This document shows positions 32,449-43,995 of a stretch of 64,000 nucleotides of DNA, one piece after another (within the stretch, counting starts at the first letter, position 1; each line of letters starts with the position of its first letter). Location of the stretch: assembly GCA_963580285.1 (NCBI GenBank), contig OY757025.1, positions 118,051,900-118,115,899 on the forward strand, read 5' to 3'. The notes below the pieces were generated by a model. That model did no database searches and was not told the DNA's origin. It saw nothing but the letters and a program-made list of their open reading frames with translations. The position numbers were made by a program, and so were the translations under genes. The stretch is from Lucinisca nassula (taxonomy: Eukaryota; Mollusca; Bivalvia; Lucinida; Lucinidae).

Positions 32449-32968
32449 TTTAACTCTTGTCCTGATGAATAAATTAATTTTGACACACCCATTTCTAACT
32501 ATCAGCCTTTTCAAAGGCCCCCGTCCATCGGGGCTTGAAGAAATAGATGGGCTGCATGATGCTTCCACGCAGAGCTCAAATCCGACCGCACACAAGTACT
32601 GGTAAACCGCTTAGAGGATCTAAGCCTGCCCAGGTAAAGCGGTGTGAGTCAGACCGTCCATGCATATAAACCTTATTGGTTTCATTGGGCGACATCTCAA
32701 TGTTGGGTAAAAGTCCCACAAAATGGGAAGCAATGTCTTCATAATGACCTATGCAGTGTTGACGGGGACATTAAACCTCAAATCAAATAAAACAAAGACT
32801 ATCAGACTTTTCAAAATATTTGATGCGATTTACCCTACAAATTTACAAACTGAGTGACAGTGTAGATCCTGATCTGGATTTAATATATTTACCATAATTT
32901 ATTGGCCTTAGCAATAGAGGAGTCCCATCTAGTTTAACACTGTTTGTCACTAATCGAGCTATTTTCAG
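32449..32968. mobile_element. M1-like MITE fragment split by a SINE, plus unassigned flank
   Basis: TTTAACTCTTGTCCTGATGA, CACACCCATTTCT and, after the SINE, ACAGTGTAGATCCTGATCTGG match family M1 pieces. The second half of the palindrome is missing. From about 32880 I recognise nothing up to the hAT-like element. Confidence 0.5.
32516..32797 (+). mobile_element. SINE-A, full length, 282 bp
   Basis: Begins GGCCCCCGTCCATCGGGGCT and ends in CTCAAATCAAATAAAACAAAG. Flanking direct repeats ACTATCAGCCTTTTCAAA (32498-32515) and ACTATCAGACTTTTCAAA (32798-32815) are an 18-bp target duplication with one mismatch, so both ends are defined. The 3' tail has A/C-rich repeats instead of poly(A). Confidence 0.8.
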
Positions 32969-33099
32969 TAGAGCTGACTATCGAGGCCAATTTTGACTAT
33001 CGTGATAGTATTGCTATCTTGGAAACTACTATCACGATACTATCACTATCGCAGCATACTATCACGATGGATATCACGATACTATCGGGTACTGTTATA

Positions 33100-33990
33100 A
33101 ATGATTCATAGATGTTAATATCACTTACATAAAAATGGCTAAGAGTGACAGAACGAGTTAGGAAAATTGCAATGGCCTTAAAGTGTATGTTTATTGTGTG
33201 TTTCAATATCAGCATTCATTCCCTCGGGGCTATTCCAGAAACAAACATCATGGGGAGACGGCTCTTTATATATACCCACCACCTACAGAAGGACCCACCG
33301 CCTAAAAAATAGCTTGCTGCTTCCAGTATATATACCTGTCAGTGATGGTTATTATAGCTTTAATACCTATACACATACACCTTTGCAGTGTTTGAGATTT
33401 TCTGCTTGTGGAAACTGACATGCTGATCGAGTGATCGTTCTTCAATTGTTTGATGTTTGCCGCCTGTATTAAATTAATCTGTGGATTCAGTTAATTAGGT
33501 AACCCGATTAATCATTGCATACTATTACGTAATCACAGCATGACATTTTAGCACCTCTTTAAAGGCGACATGAATCTAACAAACTGCATTAAAACTTGAA
33601 TTTACATATTTTTTATTTAAAGTTAGCATCAAAAGCTAGACTATTAAAATAGAAGTAAAGCAATGATCAAGTCGGTGTTTTCATTTGGCAATATGCAGTG
33701 TTTTTGTTACCTGCGAGTCCTGCTTCAGATACTCTCAATACTCATTAGCTATCGTGTTTGTCGGACACAAAAAGAGTCACACACTCTTACAAAATACAGA
33801 CTTTTTCAGAATTTTCTCTATTTTGTTATCTGACTTTAATCTCTAAACTAAACCATCTTTCTCCTTTTGACTGTCAGAATGGGTATTTTATTACCAGAGC
33901 TGGCAAAAATCTGGAAACACTCAAAAGAAGTTGCTTAAGCTAAGGACAATACAGATGGCTTTTAAATATATACAGAGGAAAATAAAAGAC
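33100..33990. other. Interior of the hAT-like element, no gene seen
   Basis: AT-rich sequence with only short accidental frames (for example 33194-33418 and 33758-33943) and no motif I recognise. Confidence 0.5.
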
Positions 33991-33995
33991 ACAGG

Positions 33996-34062
33996 TTTGA
34001 GTGGGTGAGTGAGTGAGTGAGTGAGTGTGTGAGCACACGAGCAAGCAAGTGAGTAGGTAAGT
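33996..34062. repeat. Degenerate GTGA/AGTR microsatellite
   Basis: GAGTGAGTGAGTGAGTGAGT followed by diverging GAGCAAGCAAGTGAGTAGGT-type repeats. Confidence 0.85.
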
Positions 34063-34099
34063 AAGCAAGTGATCTTGCAGGCACACAACACTGACTCAA

Positions 34100-34150
34100 C
34101 TTTGATTCAGCGTTGAAACAACGTTTTAAACGTTGTTTCAACGTTAATTC
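34100..34150. repeat. Palindrome on GTTGAAACAACGTT
   Basis: GTTGAAACAACG and CGTTGTTTCAAC flank TTTTAAA, a nearly perfect hairpin. No further context is recognised. Confidence 0.6.
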
Positions 34151-34384
34151 AATAGCAGGTAGGTCAGTAAATAAGGTAAATTAAGAATGTTTATAAGTAA
34201 CTAAGAGGTTTTAGTAATGAGGAAAAATCACAAATAAATAAAAGAAAAAAAAAGAAAAATAAATACTTTTTCCCATTTTGTACAGAATGGGATGTCCCAT
34301 CCCGTATGCAGAAGGGTGCATTTAAGAGTTAAGGGGTACCAGGCTGATTAGAATTTAATCATTGTTAAAAATTGGTTGAACTTT

Positions 34385-34452
34385 CAAGCAAACAGTGAAG
34401 GCCCTGCTCAGGCGTCTTGTTCTGCAGTATCTGATACGGGTCTGCACTGTTT
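34385..34452. repeat. H1 hairpin element, diverged
   Basis: GCAAACAGTGAAGGCCCTG on the left and CGGGTCTGCACTGTTTGC on the right, with mismatched centre. A member of the family seen at 31245, 36775, 40153, 40531, 46388, 48144, 52980 and 58297. Confidence 0.6.
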
Positions 34453-34669
34453 GCAACGAGTGATAAGTTGTTTCCTTATTCCTTTGTCCTTATTCCAGAT
34501 TTATTTTTTCAACCTGTATTTTTAAAAAGAGTCGTATCAGGAAAGGTCTATTTTTGGCCCCATCAAAATATGTCGACTTTACGCTTCGGCTCCGACTTTA
34601 CGTAAATATGCCCACAAAAAGACTTGGTAAGATTTCAACTAGCATAGAATCCACTATTCAGTTATCATA

Positions 34670-34925
34670 CACAATATCAAACCAAAAATCGCCCGCCTAT
34701 CGTGGCTTGGAGAAATATATGGAGCTAAATGGTGCTTCCACGTAGAGCCGAAACTGACGACACATGAGTAAGCCGCTGTGGGTTCAAGCCTGGCTGGGGT
34801 CACGTGTGAGACGCTAAGTTCTGCATGGTTTTTCTCCGGGCACTCCGGTTTTTGCCAACCTCTGATTATCGCTTGGCTCAACTGAATAAGTGAAATAATC
34901 TTGGAAGGGCCGTAAAACCACAACC
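34670..34925 (+). mobile_element. Chimeric SINE: SINE-A start joined to a SINE-B body
   Basis: 34690-34770 resembles the SINE-A start (GGCTTGGAGAAATATATGG, GGTGCTTCCACG). From 34776 it becomes SINE-B: a B-box-like GGGTTCAAGCC, then GGTTTTTCTCCGGGCACTCC, CAACCTCTGATTAT, and the tail TGAAATAATCTTGGAAGGGC. The CTCCGGG..CTCCGG core resembles the deeply conserved Nin-DC SINE domain. The antisense reading frame at 34654-34923 is not a gene. Confidence 0.6.
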
Positions 34926-35205
34926 ATTACGATAACACAGCCGTGACATATTGTGCATTTTTTTTCACGTCACCAAAATGGCTACTTTTCTGATGAAAAC
35001 CCATGATATTTTTCTTATTTATACTCCAAGCTTAGGTTGCGGATGCTCGTTAGAACCGCCTCATTGAGGCGGTTCTAACGAGTACCCACAAACTATGTCT
35101 TGGGGCAGAAATAAGGAAAATCATGTATACACCCGTAAACCCCAGTTTTCTCTATATAAAGTGGGGTTTAGGGGGGTGTTCATTTCACAGACTTGCTCAC
35201 CTGAT
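34926..35205. mobile_element. Palindrome-centred MITE (family M2), copy 1
   Basis: Starts near ATTACGATAACACAGCCGTG and has a perfect palindrome CTCGTTAGAACCGCCTCA...TGAGGCGG at 35047-35085. It continues through AAATAAGGAAAATCATGTAT, AAACCCCAGTTTTCT and GGGGTGTTCATTTCAC. A second copy is at 50972-51249. Non-coding. Confidence 0.65.
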
Positions 35206-36030
35206 GAAAACAAAAAAAAATTGAGCAGGCTGGTCAATGGAAACTAAATAATGTTCAACTCTGCTACAATCTGGAAAACTAATTATACTCTGCTTTTTCT
35301 AGAATTTTATCTCCTTCCTACAACCAGTGTACCTTTTTCTAGAATTTAATCAGATAGTCTGACATATTATCTGATTTATAGTCTTTTGCTAGGATCTGTT
35401 TGTTTTAATTGTTGGAGCTTGAAAGATCAAAGCCACTCAAATTGAGGAAACTTTGGTCACATTTTTGCTGGAGTGCACATATACAACAAGTTAAACTGCA
35501 TTGTACCGTCGTTTATTATACATTTACCTATGTGAATAAGTCATCACACAGCAAAAACAAACATTTCTTCATACAAAAGATCAGCTTGTACATCTTGCAA
35601 ATGTCTTCAAACTGAACAGGGAAATGCCGTTTGTCCCAGAAGTCATACTACACAAGGCTTATACAAACAGCAAACATTTATGTATGACTGCGCAGGCTGA
35701 TCTGAGCCTTCACATGTCGCACAGGTTTCATTGTCATGTTTTCAAAAAGTTGCATGCAACAACCGTGTGAGCAAATGATCATTGACGTTTTGTTATTGAA
35801 TAACGCGGGAAACTTTCTGACTGCCACAACAGCACGTGCAAAAATGACGGCGGGAAATTCATCGCCGTGAGAAATTCACCACACAGCAAAAAACCGTGAT
35901 ACACATGTGCGACCAGCGAAGACTCAGATCATCATGCACATATGCGAAGGTTTATCAGTCTGTTCTGATTACAGCTGCATGGATATCGTAAGCAAAAATA
36001 CTTGGTTCATTACACAAGAGTACAGGTATA
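35206..36030. other. Unassigned interior of the hAT-like element
   Basis: No gene or known repeat identified. An accidental frame at 35409-35615 has no recognisable motif. Confidence 0.45.
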
Positions 36031-36199
36031 TTTTCAAATTCTATCCAAGAAAAAAAAAACTATCGAAACTATCGATAGTTGAATGAACTATCGGCGATAG
36101 TTATCGATAGTCCAAAGTACTATCGATGCATTGCTATCGAGGCAGTCCCTATCGCGATGCATCGAACTATCGATGCATCGTTACACCCCTAATTTTCAG

Positions 36200-36280
36200 A
36201 CACACAAATTGGAAGCAAGGTCTCCAAAATGACCTTGATAGTGTTGACGAGGACGTTAAACATCAAATCAAACAAACAAA
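36200..36280 (+). mobile_element. SINE-A 3' fragment
   Basis: ACAAATTGGAAGCAAGGTCT, CCAAAATGACC, GTGTTGACGAGGACGTTAAA and the CATCAAATCAAACAAACAAA tail. The fragment abuts the target duplication of the hAT-like element. Confidence 0.75.
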
Positions 36281-36358
36281 ATCAGATACAACACCAGGTA
36301 GTCAATTGTACTTGTTCAACTTTTAGTGCAACTCTATGGTAAGGAGTTGAGCTGTCTA

Positions 36359-36704
36359 CAGTCGAACTTCAATGGCTCGAACACCCTTGGGACCTCGAAA
36401 ACCTGTGCGAGACTGGGGTAGTTCGAGCCACTGAGGTTACTGTCAGAAGGCATACCGAGATACTTTCAGACATCTTTTCGGTGTTCTATAATGAAAATGT
36501 ATGCTGTGTGTACTCATTAGAATCGCCTCGATGAGGCGATTCTAATGAGTACACACAGCATACATTTGCAAGATAAAAGACTAAAATCTCCTTAATTATG
36601 CCCCACTATTTCTTATGTAGAGGATTTCGCTAGGGGCTCAAGAATGGGTTCGACACATCCATGGTAAACAAGCCATCGGTGTTCGAGCCATCGAAGTTCT
36701 ACTG
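36359..36704. mobile_element. Pogo/Tc1-mariner-type MITE, 346 bp
   Basis: Inverted ends CAGTCGAACTTCAATGGCTC and CAGTAGAACTTCGATGGCTC, with TA at 36357-36358 and 36705-36706. It contains a perfect hairpin GTACTCATTAGAATCGCC / GGCGATTCTAATGAGTAC at 36513-36552, similar in layout to the M2 palindrome. Confidence 0.75.
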
Positions 36705-36774
36705 TATATACTTGGGGTAAATACAGTAAGCTGATCATGCGGGCTGTATCAAAATGATCTGACAGGCCTTAGCA

Positions 36775-36860
36775 AACAGTGTAGGCCCTGATCAGACAGC
36801 TCCTTCAGCAAACAGTGTAGGCCCAGATCAGACTGCATCAGCGTCTACACTGTTTGCCAT
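36775..36860. repeat. H1 hairpin element with a partial duplication
   Basis: AGCAAACAGTGTAGGCCC occurs twice in succession (36774 and 36808), followed by one GCGTCTACACTGTTTGCC partner arm. Confidence 0.65.
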
Positions 36861-37204
36861 TTCGTCTCCACTTTTTGGTCTCTTTGCTTGATCGCGAAAC
36901 AAAATAGAAGTGAAGGCAACAATCAGGAATCGATACAATCAACCCACATCTCCCATCAGAGAAACAAACCTGTTAAAACTTTAGGAGAATAACAGCAAGT
37001 CCTCAAGGTGTCCGAATTTTTAGGATTTACTCACTGGATGCAGACAATAAAGCAAAAAAAAAAAAACAAGAGGGCCATGATGGCCCTGGATCGCTCACCT
37101 GATCCATAGTGTAACAAGTGGGCCCCAGGGAGGGCCATTATTGGCCCAAGGGCTTTAATGTGCATAATGTTGAGGGAGGTCTTAAAGGTGAAGCTTCATA
37201 CCAA

Positions 37205-38230
37205 ACAAAAACAAAGGCTATAATTTGTACAATCTTGGCAAAGGTCCACTAGATGAAGCTACACACCAAATATCAAAGACCTGGGCCTTGCGGTTTCAGA
37301 GAAGAAGATTTTTATAAAGATATTCCCTACATAAGCCTATGCACCAGGGCTATATAAGTCTATGTAAAACCAAAGGGCCCCGGGGTGGGGTTCATTTGTG
37401 GCCCCAGGGCTATAATTTGAACAATCTTGGTAGAGGTCTACTAGATGAAGCTCCATACCAAATATCAAAGACCTGGGCCTTGCAGTTTCAGAGAAGAAGA
37501 TTTTTTAAAAATTTCCCTTTATAAGTCTATGTAAAACCAAAGGGTCTCTAAGCAACGACGTTTTTGGCCCCAGGGCTATAATTTGAACAATCTTGGTAGA
37601 GATCCACTAGATGACGCTTCATACCAAATATCAAAGACCTGGGCCTTCTGGTTTCAGACGAGAAGATTTTCAAAGGTTTTCCCTATAAAAGCCTATATAA
37701 AACCAGTGGGACCTGGTGCGGGGGGCATTTTTTGGCCCCAGGGCTATAATTTGAACAATCTTGGTAGCGGTCCACTTGACGAAGCTAGTTACCAAATATC
37801 AAAGACATGGGCCTTCTGGTTAAAGACAAGAAGATTTTTAAAGGTTTTCCAAATATAAGCCTATGTAAAACCAGTGGGCCCCGGGGCGGGGCCGGTTTTG
37901 GGCCCAGGACTATAATTTGAACAATCTTGGTAGAGGTCCACTAGATGAAGCTTCATACCAAATATCAAAGAGCTGGGCCTTCTGGTTTCAGACAAGAAGA
38001 ATTTTAAAGGTTTTCCCTATATAAGCCTACGTAAAACCAGTGGGCCCCGGGGCGGGGCTGTTTTTGGCACCAGGGCTATAATCTGAACAATCTTGGTAGC
38101 AGTCCACTAGATGAAGCTACATACCAAATATCAAAGACCTGGGCCTTCTGGTTTCAGACAAGAAGATTTTTAAAGGTTTTCCCAATATAAGCCTATGTAA
38201 AACCAGTGGGCCCCGCGTTTTTTGCCCCAG
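37205..38230 (+). repeat. Tandem array, about 168-bp period, six copies
   Basis: The landmark CTATAATTTGAACAATCTTG recurs at about 37410, 37578, 37744, 37911 and 38083. Copies differ by scattered substitutions and small indels. Confidence 0.85.
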
Positions 38231-38234
38231 GGCT

Positions 38235-39560
38235 ATTAACCCATCCACTGGTTAAGCAGAAGAAGCTCTGGTGGCCATTTTGTTCACCCAAGCTGAACAG
38301 TATGAGCAATTTTGGTAGAGGGACACCAAACGAACATTCCTGTGAAATAATTTCAAAATCCATCCACTGGTTAAGGAGAAGAAATGGTTTAAAGGTTTTT
38401 CTATTTTTAGCTCTGGTGGCCATTTTGTTCACCCGATCAGAACGGTACAAGCAATTTTGGTAGAGATTCACCAAAGGAACATTCCTGTGAAATAATTTCA
38501 AAATCCATCCACTGGTTAAGGAGAAGAAGTTGTTTAAAGGTTTTTTCTATTTTTAGCTCTGGCGGCCATTTTGTTCGGCCGAGCGTAACGGTTTGAGCAA
38601 TTTTGGTAGAGGGTCACGCAAGGAACATTCCAGAGAAATAATTTCAAAATCCATCCACTGGCTAAGGAGACGAAAACGTTTAAAGGTTTTTCTTTTTTTA
38701 GCTCTGGCGGCCATTTTGTTCACCCGAGCAGAACAGTTTGAGCAATTTTGGTAGAGGGTCACCCAAGGAACATTCCAGTGAAATAATTTCAAAATCCATC
38801 CACTGGTTAAGGAGAATAAGTCCTTTAAAGGTTTTTCTATTTTTAGCTCTGGCGGCTATTTTGTTCACCCGGGCGGAACGGTTTGAGCAATTTTAGTAGA
38901 GGGGCACCAAAGGAACATTCCTGTAAAATAATTTCAAAATCCATCCACTGGTTAAGGAGAAGAAGTCTTTTAAAGGTTTTTCTATTTTTAGCTCCGGCGG
39001 CCATTTTGTTCATCCGAGCGGAACGGTTTGAGCAATTTTTGTAGAAGGTCATCCAAGGAACATTCCTGTGGAATAATTTCAAAATCCATCCACTGGTTCA
39101 GCAGGAGAAGTCGTTTAAAGGTTTTTCTATTTTTAGCTCTGGCGGCCATCTTGTTCACCTGAGCAGAACGGTTTGAGCAATTTTGGTAGAGGGTCACCCA
39201 AGGAACATTCCTGTGCAATAATTTCAAAATCCATCCACTGGTTTAGGAGAAGAAGTCCTTTAAAGGTTTTCCTATTTTTAGCTCTGGCGGCCATTTTGTT
39301 CACCCGAGCAGAACGGTTTGAGCAATTTTGGTAGAAGGTCATCCAAGGAACATTCCTGTAAAATAATTTCAAAATCCATCCGCTGGTTAAGCAGGAGAAG
39401 TCGTTTAAAGGTTTTTCTATTTTTAGCTCTGGCGGCCATCTTGTTCACCCGAGCGGAACAGTTTGAGCAATTTTGGTAGAGGATCACCCAAGGAGCATTC
39501 CTGTGAAATTAGATCAAAATCTGTCCAGCAGTTTTGGAGAAGAAGTTGTTTAAAGCAAAA
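38235..39560 (+). repeat. Tandem array, 145-bp period, about nine copies
   Basis: Landmark GCTCTGGCGGCCATTTTGTT followed by AGCAATTTTGGTAGAGGGTC, repeated at 145-bp steps. The long antisense frames that overlap are out of phase with each other (145 is not a multiple of 3), so they are not a repeated protein domain. Confidence 0.88.
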
Positions 39561-39645
39561 GTTGACGACGGACGCACGGACGACGGACAAAGACCGATCC
39601 CAAAAGCTCACCTTGAGCACTTCGTGCTCAGGTGAGCTAAAAATA

Positions 39646-39815
39646 TGCATGTTTAGGGCTTCATGTCAGAAAAAAAATAGGTAGGGATTTTTTTTTTGTT
39701 GTTAATAAAGGCCCAAATGTACCACAAAAAAGCGTAATTCAAACTATCTTTTTTTCAGAATGAAAAAAAAAAAAAAAAAAAAAAATCACCAAAAAAATTA
39801 GGTATGGTCAGGAAA
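39646..39815. other. A/T homopolymer-rich spacer
   Basis: Long T and A runs (including more than 20 A near 39765) with no gene. May be a slippage-prone remnant of retroelement tails. Confidence 0.5.
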
Positions 39816-39818
39816 CCC

Positions 39819-40027
39819 CTAACCCTCATCATTTAGCCACACCCATTTCTGATTATGAACCAATCAGATTACTGGAAGTAATTTATTCCTACAAATGCAC
39901 AAACTGAATGTCAAACAGTGTAGATCCAGATCAGATGGCTTCTTCAGAAGCCATCTGATCTGGATCTACATTGTTTGCAAAAGTAATTGTTGATGTGTAA
40001 AAATGTGTTAAGCAGGAAAAGGGTTAA
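39819..40027 (+). mobile_element. Palindromic MITE M1, diverged
   Basis: CTAACCCTCATCATTTAGCC through the GGCTTCTTCAGAAGCC palindrome to GGAAAAGGGTTAA. The left end is short. Confidence 0.65.
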
Positions 40028-40084
40028 ACCCACATTTTTTCTATTTGGCCTAATGAGGATGCTGCTGCTGATGAATACCATCTG

Positions 40085-40275
40085 AAAATGTCGTCTGCTT
40101 ATGTCGTCTGCTCAATCTTCTTGGGAACTTTTTAAAAACATTTTTTCATATAGGCAAACAGTGTGGACCCAGATCAGACTGCTCCTTGAGGAGCAGTCTG
40201 ATCTGGGTCCACACTGTTTGCAAAAACTAGTTTTAAAGTACTTGGCAGACGACAAAGCAGACGACAACTGTTGTG
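40085..40275. mobile_element. MITE with H1 hairpin centre
   Basis: TGTCGTCTGCT/AGCAGACGACA outer inverted repeats (40088-40118 and 40243-40267) enclose GCAAACAGTGTGGACCCAG ... its complement at 40153-40221. A related hairpin lies at 40531-40596. Confidence 0.55.
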
Positions 40276-40439
40276 ACTGGCATTTTATGAATTAATTCTG
40301 ATACACCCTAAAGGGCAGCAACTCCTTTCCTTATCAACAGGGGTCTACTATAAACCCATATGTGACACTAAAAATCTGGGACAGATTGTTTCCAATTTTA
40401 ACCCGAGATGCCAATCACAACAATCTGACACTAAGAATC

Positions 40440-40760
40440 TTGGAGAGATCTGTTTCATATTTAACCCTTAAGATGCCAATCACAACAATTGTCATCTGCT
40501 TTGTCATTGGCTGGTAACTTTAAAAGTCATTGCAAACAGTGTGGACCCAGATCAGACTGCTCCTCTAGGAGTAGTCTGAACAGAGTCTACACTGCAAAAA
40601 TATGTTTTAACCCATTGTATGCAGGAAACTCCTAAAGGGGTACCTTGGCAAACAGTGCAGGCCCAAATTAGAAGCTGCAGAATGCGGCATCTGATCAGGC
40701 CTACACTATCTGCTGACAAAATTTTCCGTCAAACAAGATGCGTTTGTGAAACACGAACAT
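40440..40760. repeat. H1 hairpin copy and partial M3 MITE
   Basis: GCAAACAGTGTGGACCCAG at 40531 with a diverged partner arm. From 40608, TTAACCCATTGTATGC matches the M3 end, and AACAGTGCAGGCCC...GGCCTACACT is a decayed hairpin. Confidence 0.5.
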
Positions 40761-40799
40761 GTCCCCGGGCATGGTCATTTTTTATTCAAAGTTGCTCAC

Positions 40800-43640
40800 A
40801 GTTCAAGATTTTTGCTTGTGTGGGAAGCCCTTGACACAAGAAACTTACATGTCAAATATGAAAGCTCTATCTTAAACGGTTCAAAAGTTATGAACAATAA
40901 TATTTTTTTTTCTTTAAAGTAGGTCAAGGTCACAGGTTAAAAAATTTCATGAATGTAAAGCTCTTGTCACAAGGAACCTACATGCCAAATATTAAGGCTC
41001 TATCTTAAACGGTTCAAAAGTTATGAACAATTTTATTTTTTCTTTTAAGTAGGTCAAAGGTCAAGGTCATGGTCCAAACATTTTGCATGAATTAAAAGCT
41101 CTAAACACAGGGAACCTACATGCCAAATATGAAAGCTCTATCCCAAACGGTTCGAAAGTTATGACAAAAAATGTTTATTTTCTTAAGCAGGTCAAGGTCA
41201 CAGGTCAAACTTTTTGCATGACTGTAAAGTGTCTGTCACAACGAACCTACATGCTAAATATGAAGGCTGTATCTCAAACGGTTCAAAAGTTATGAGCAAT
41301 GTTAACTTTTTCTTTTATGTAGGTCAAAGGTCAAGGTCACAGGTAAAAATTTTTGTGTGAATGTAAAGCTCTTGTCACAAGGAACCTACATGCAAAATAT
41401 GAAGGCTCTATCTCAAACCGTTCAAAAGTTATGACCAAAATGGTATTTTTTATTTCAAGTAGGTCAAAGGTCAAGGTCACAGGTCAAAATTCTTTGCATG
41501 AATGCAAAGCTTTTGTCACAAGGAACATACATGCTAAATATGAAGGATGTATCTCAAATGGTTCAAAAGTTATGACCAATGTTAACTTTTTCTTTTATGT
41601 AGGTCAAAGGTCAAGGTCACAGGTCAAAATTTTTTGTGTGAATGTAAAGCTCTTGTCACAAGGAACCTACATGCAAAATATGAAGGCTCTATCTCAAACC
41701 GTCCAAAAGTTATGACCAAAATGTTATTTTTTGATTTTAAGTAGGTCAAAGGTCAAGGTCACAGGTCAAATTTTTTTGCATGAATGTAAAGCTTTTGTCA
41801 CAAGGAACATACATGCTAAATATGAAGGCTGTATCTCAAGTGGTTCAAAAGTTATGACCAATGTTATTTTTTTATTTTAAGTAGGTCAAAGGTCAAGGTC
41901 AAGGTCACAGGTCATTTTTTTTGCATGAGTGTAAAGCTTTTGTCACAAGGAACATACATGCTAAATATGAAGGCTGTATCTCAAAAGGTTCAAAAGTTAT
42001 GACCAATGTTATTTTTTCTTTTAAGTAGGTCAAAGGTCAAGGTCACGGGTCAAATTTTTTTGCATGAATGTGAAGGTCTTGTCACTAAGAACCTACATGC
42101 AAAATATGAAGGCTGTATCTCAAACCGTTCAAAAGTTATGACCAAAATGTTATTTTTTGATTTTAAGTAGGTCAAAGGTCAAGGTCACAGGTTAAAAAAA
42201 TTCATGAATGTAAAGCTCTTGTCACAAGGAACCTACATGCCAAATATTAAGGCTCTATCTTAAACAGTTCAAAAGTTATGAACAATTTTATTTTTTCTTT
42301 TAAGTAGGTCAAAGGTCAAGGTCATGGTCCAAACATTTTGCATGAATGAAAAGCTCTAATCACAGGGAACCTACATGCCAAATATGAAAGCTCTATCCCA
42401 AACGGTTCGAAAGTTATGACAAAAAATGTTTATTTTTTTAAGCAGGTCAAGGTCACAGGTCAAAATTTTTGCATGACTGTAAAGTGTCTGTCACAACGAA
42501 CCTATATGCTAAATATGAAGGCTGTATCTCAAACGGTTCAAAAGTTATGAGCAATGTTAACTTTTTCTTTTATGTAGGTCAAAGGTCAAGGTCACAGGTA
42601 AAAATTTTTGTGTGAATGTAAAGCTCTTGTCACAAGGAACCTACATGCAAAATATGAAGGCTCTATCTCAAACCGTTCAAAAGTTATGACCAAAATGGTA
42701 CTTTTTATTTCAAGTAGGTCAAAGGTCAAGGTCACAGGTCAAAATTCTTTGCATGAATGCAAAGCTTTTGTCACAAGGAACATACATGCTAAATATGAAG
42801 GATGTATCTCAAATGGTTCAAAAGTTATGACCAATGTTAACTTTTTCTTTTATGTAGGTCAAAGGTCAAGGTCACAGGTCAACATTTTTTGTGTGAATGT
42901 AAAGCTCTTGTCACAAGGAACCTACATGCAAAATATGAAGGCTCTATCTCAAACCGTCCAAAAGTTATGACCAAAATGTTATTTTTTTATTTTAAGTAGG
43001 TCAAAGGTCAAGGTCACAGGTCATTTTTTTTTGCATGAGTGTAAAGCTTTTGTCACAAGGAACATACATGCTAAATATGAAGGCTGTATCTCAAAAGGTT
43101 CAAAAGTTATGACCAATGTTATTTTTTCTTTTAAGTAGGTCAAAGGTCAAGGTCACGGGTCAAATTTTTTTGCATGAATGTGAAGGTCTTGTCACTAAGA
43201 ACCTACATGCAAAATATGAAGGCTGTATCTCAAACCGTTCAAAAGTTATGACCAAAATGTTATTTTTTGATTTTAAGTAGGTCAAAGGTCAAGGTCACAG
43301 GTCAAATTTTTTTGCATGAATGTAAAGCTTTTGTCACAAGGAACATACATGCTAAATATGAAGGCTGTATCTCAAGTGGTTCAAAAGTTATGACCAATGT
43401 TATTTTTTTCTTTTAAGTAGGTCAAAGGTCAAGGTCACAGGTCAATTTTTTTTGCATGAATGTGAAGGTTTGTCACAAGGAACCTTCAGGCCAAATATGA
43501 AAGCTCTATCTCAAACGGTTCAAAAGTTATGGCCAACGTTAAAGTTGTCCACGTACAAACCAACAAACCTACAAACCAACAAACAGACAGGGCAAAAACA
43601 ATATGTCCCCGCTATCGCTACCGGGGACATAAAAAGAAAA
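40800..43640 (+). mobile_element. Pearl-like element with a 139-bp tandem core
   Basis: About 19 copies of a unit built on GTCAAGGTCACAGGTCAAA, GTAAAGCTCTTGTCACAAGG, AACCTACATGC and GGTTCAAAAGTTATGA. It ends in an ACAAACC/ACAGAC-rich stretch and the hairpin TGTCCCCG...CGGGGACA followed by TAAAAA. The overall plan matches the elements at 37060-39645 and 60655-62190. The two 120-aa frames (41353, 42608) are repeat sequence. Confidence 0.6.
40920..43430 (+). repeat. Higher-order duplication of 1255 bp within the tandem core
   Basis: Unit variants recur in the same order 1255 bp apart: the variant with TTAAAAAATTTCATGAATG near 40938 and near 42193, and the accidental frames at 41353 and 42608. 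This equals about nine 139-bp units, so the block was duplicated together. Confidence 0.75.
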
Positions 43641-43830
43641 ATAAGAATAAAGACGGAAAAATAGGCCTTCCATCCATGGACTTGTCCAACATATAGCAAG
43701 TAGTATCTTCACTTGCATCATCAGATGTACAACCCATAAAGACCAAGAATCTAAGAATCTTCCTGTTTCAAAATCTGGGCATGTACTGTTTGTGGTCTTA
43801 CAATATGAAAGTCACTACAAAGGCAAGGTG
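43640..43830. other. Unassigned spacer
   Basis: No gene or repeat recognised. Confidence 0.4.
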
Positions 43831-43859
43831 CATAGCTGGTAAAATCCCCTTCTCTGGTG

Positions 43860-43995
43860 TGATTCTAACCCCGAGTCCAAAGCTCTGTAACCATCAAGTC
43901 AAAGAGTTGACACCCTGACACAATTGTCAGTGATTGGTTATGAGCCTATAAGCTTGGCGTAATCTACCAAGGTAGATAACTGAGGTTAGGTGACT
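43860..43995 (-). mobile_element. tRNA-headed SINE-C fragment
   Basis: Minus strand reads GATGGTTACAGAGCTTTGGA and GGGGTTAGAATC, resembling tRNA A and B boxes. The preceding sequence (CAACTCTTTGACTTGATGG side) shares about 100 bp with 44529-44635, including ATCTACCAAGGTAGATAACT. Confidence 0.5.

Larger units (their letters stand above)
32969..36191. mobile_element. hAT-like non-autonomous DNA transposon, 3.2 kb
   Basis: Flanked by the perfect 8-bp repeat ATTTTCAG (32961-32968 and 36192-36199), the size hAT transposases generate. Ends are TAGAGCTGACTATCG and, inverted, TAGGGGTGTAACGATGCATC, sharing TAG-G-TG. Both subterminal regions (32990-33095 and 36050-36180) are packed with ACTATCGATAGT-like repeats of a kind seen near hAT ends. 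No transposase is recognisable inside; later insertions (SINE material, a palindromic element, a GTGA microsatellite) fill part of it. Confidence 0.72.
37060..39645 (+). mobile_element. Pearl-like composite element with two tandem cores
   Basis: Begins after an A run with the hairpin GGGCCATGATGGCCC and CGCTCACCTGAT. It carries a 168-bp array and then a 145-bp array. It ends with GACGACGGACGCACGGACGA and the nested hairpin AGCTCACCTTGAGCAC / GTGCTCAGGTGAGCT, followed by AAAAA. Tandem cores plus an ACGG-rich block and terminal hairpin are the hallmarks of bivalve pearl elements (Helitron/Helentron-related non-autonomous elements). The 79-aa antisense frames are products of the repeat. Confidence 0.6.

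Noticed and set aside
38553..39487. Series of 79-residue antisense frames as a repeated protein
   Set aside because: They step by 145 bp, which is not a multiple of three, so successive frames overlap out of phase. They are translations of a tandem repeat.
41353..42970. Pair of 120-residue frames as duplicated genes
   Set aside because: Both are read-through of the 139-bp tandem core. Their similarity comes from the 1255-bp block duplication.
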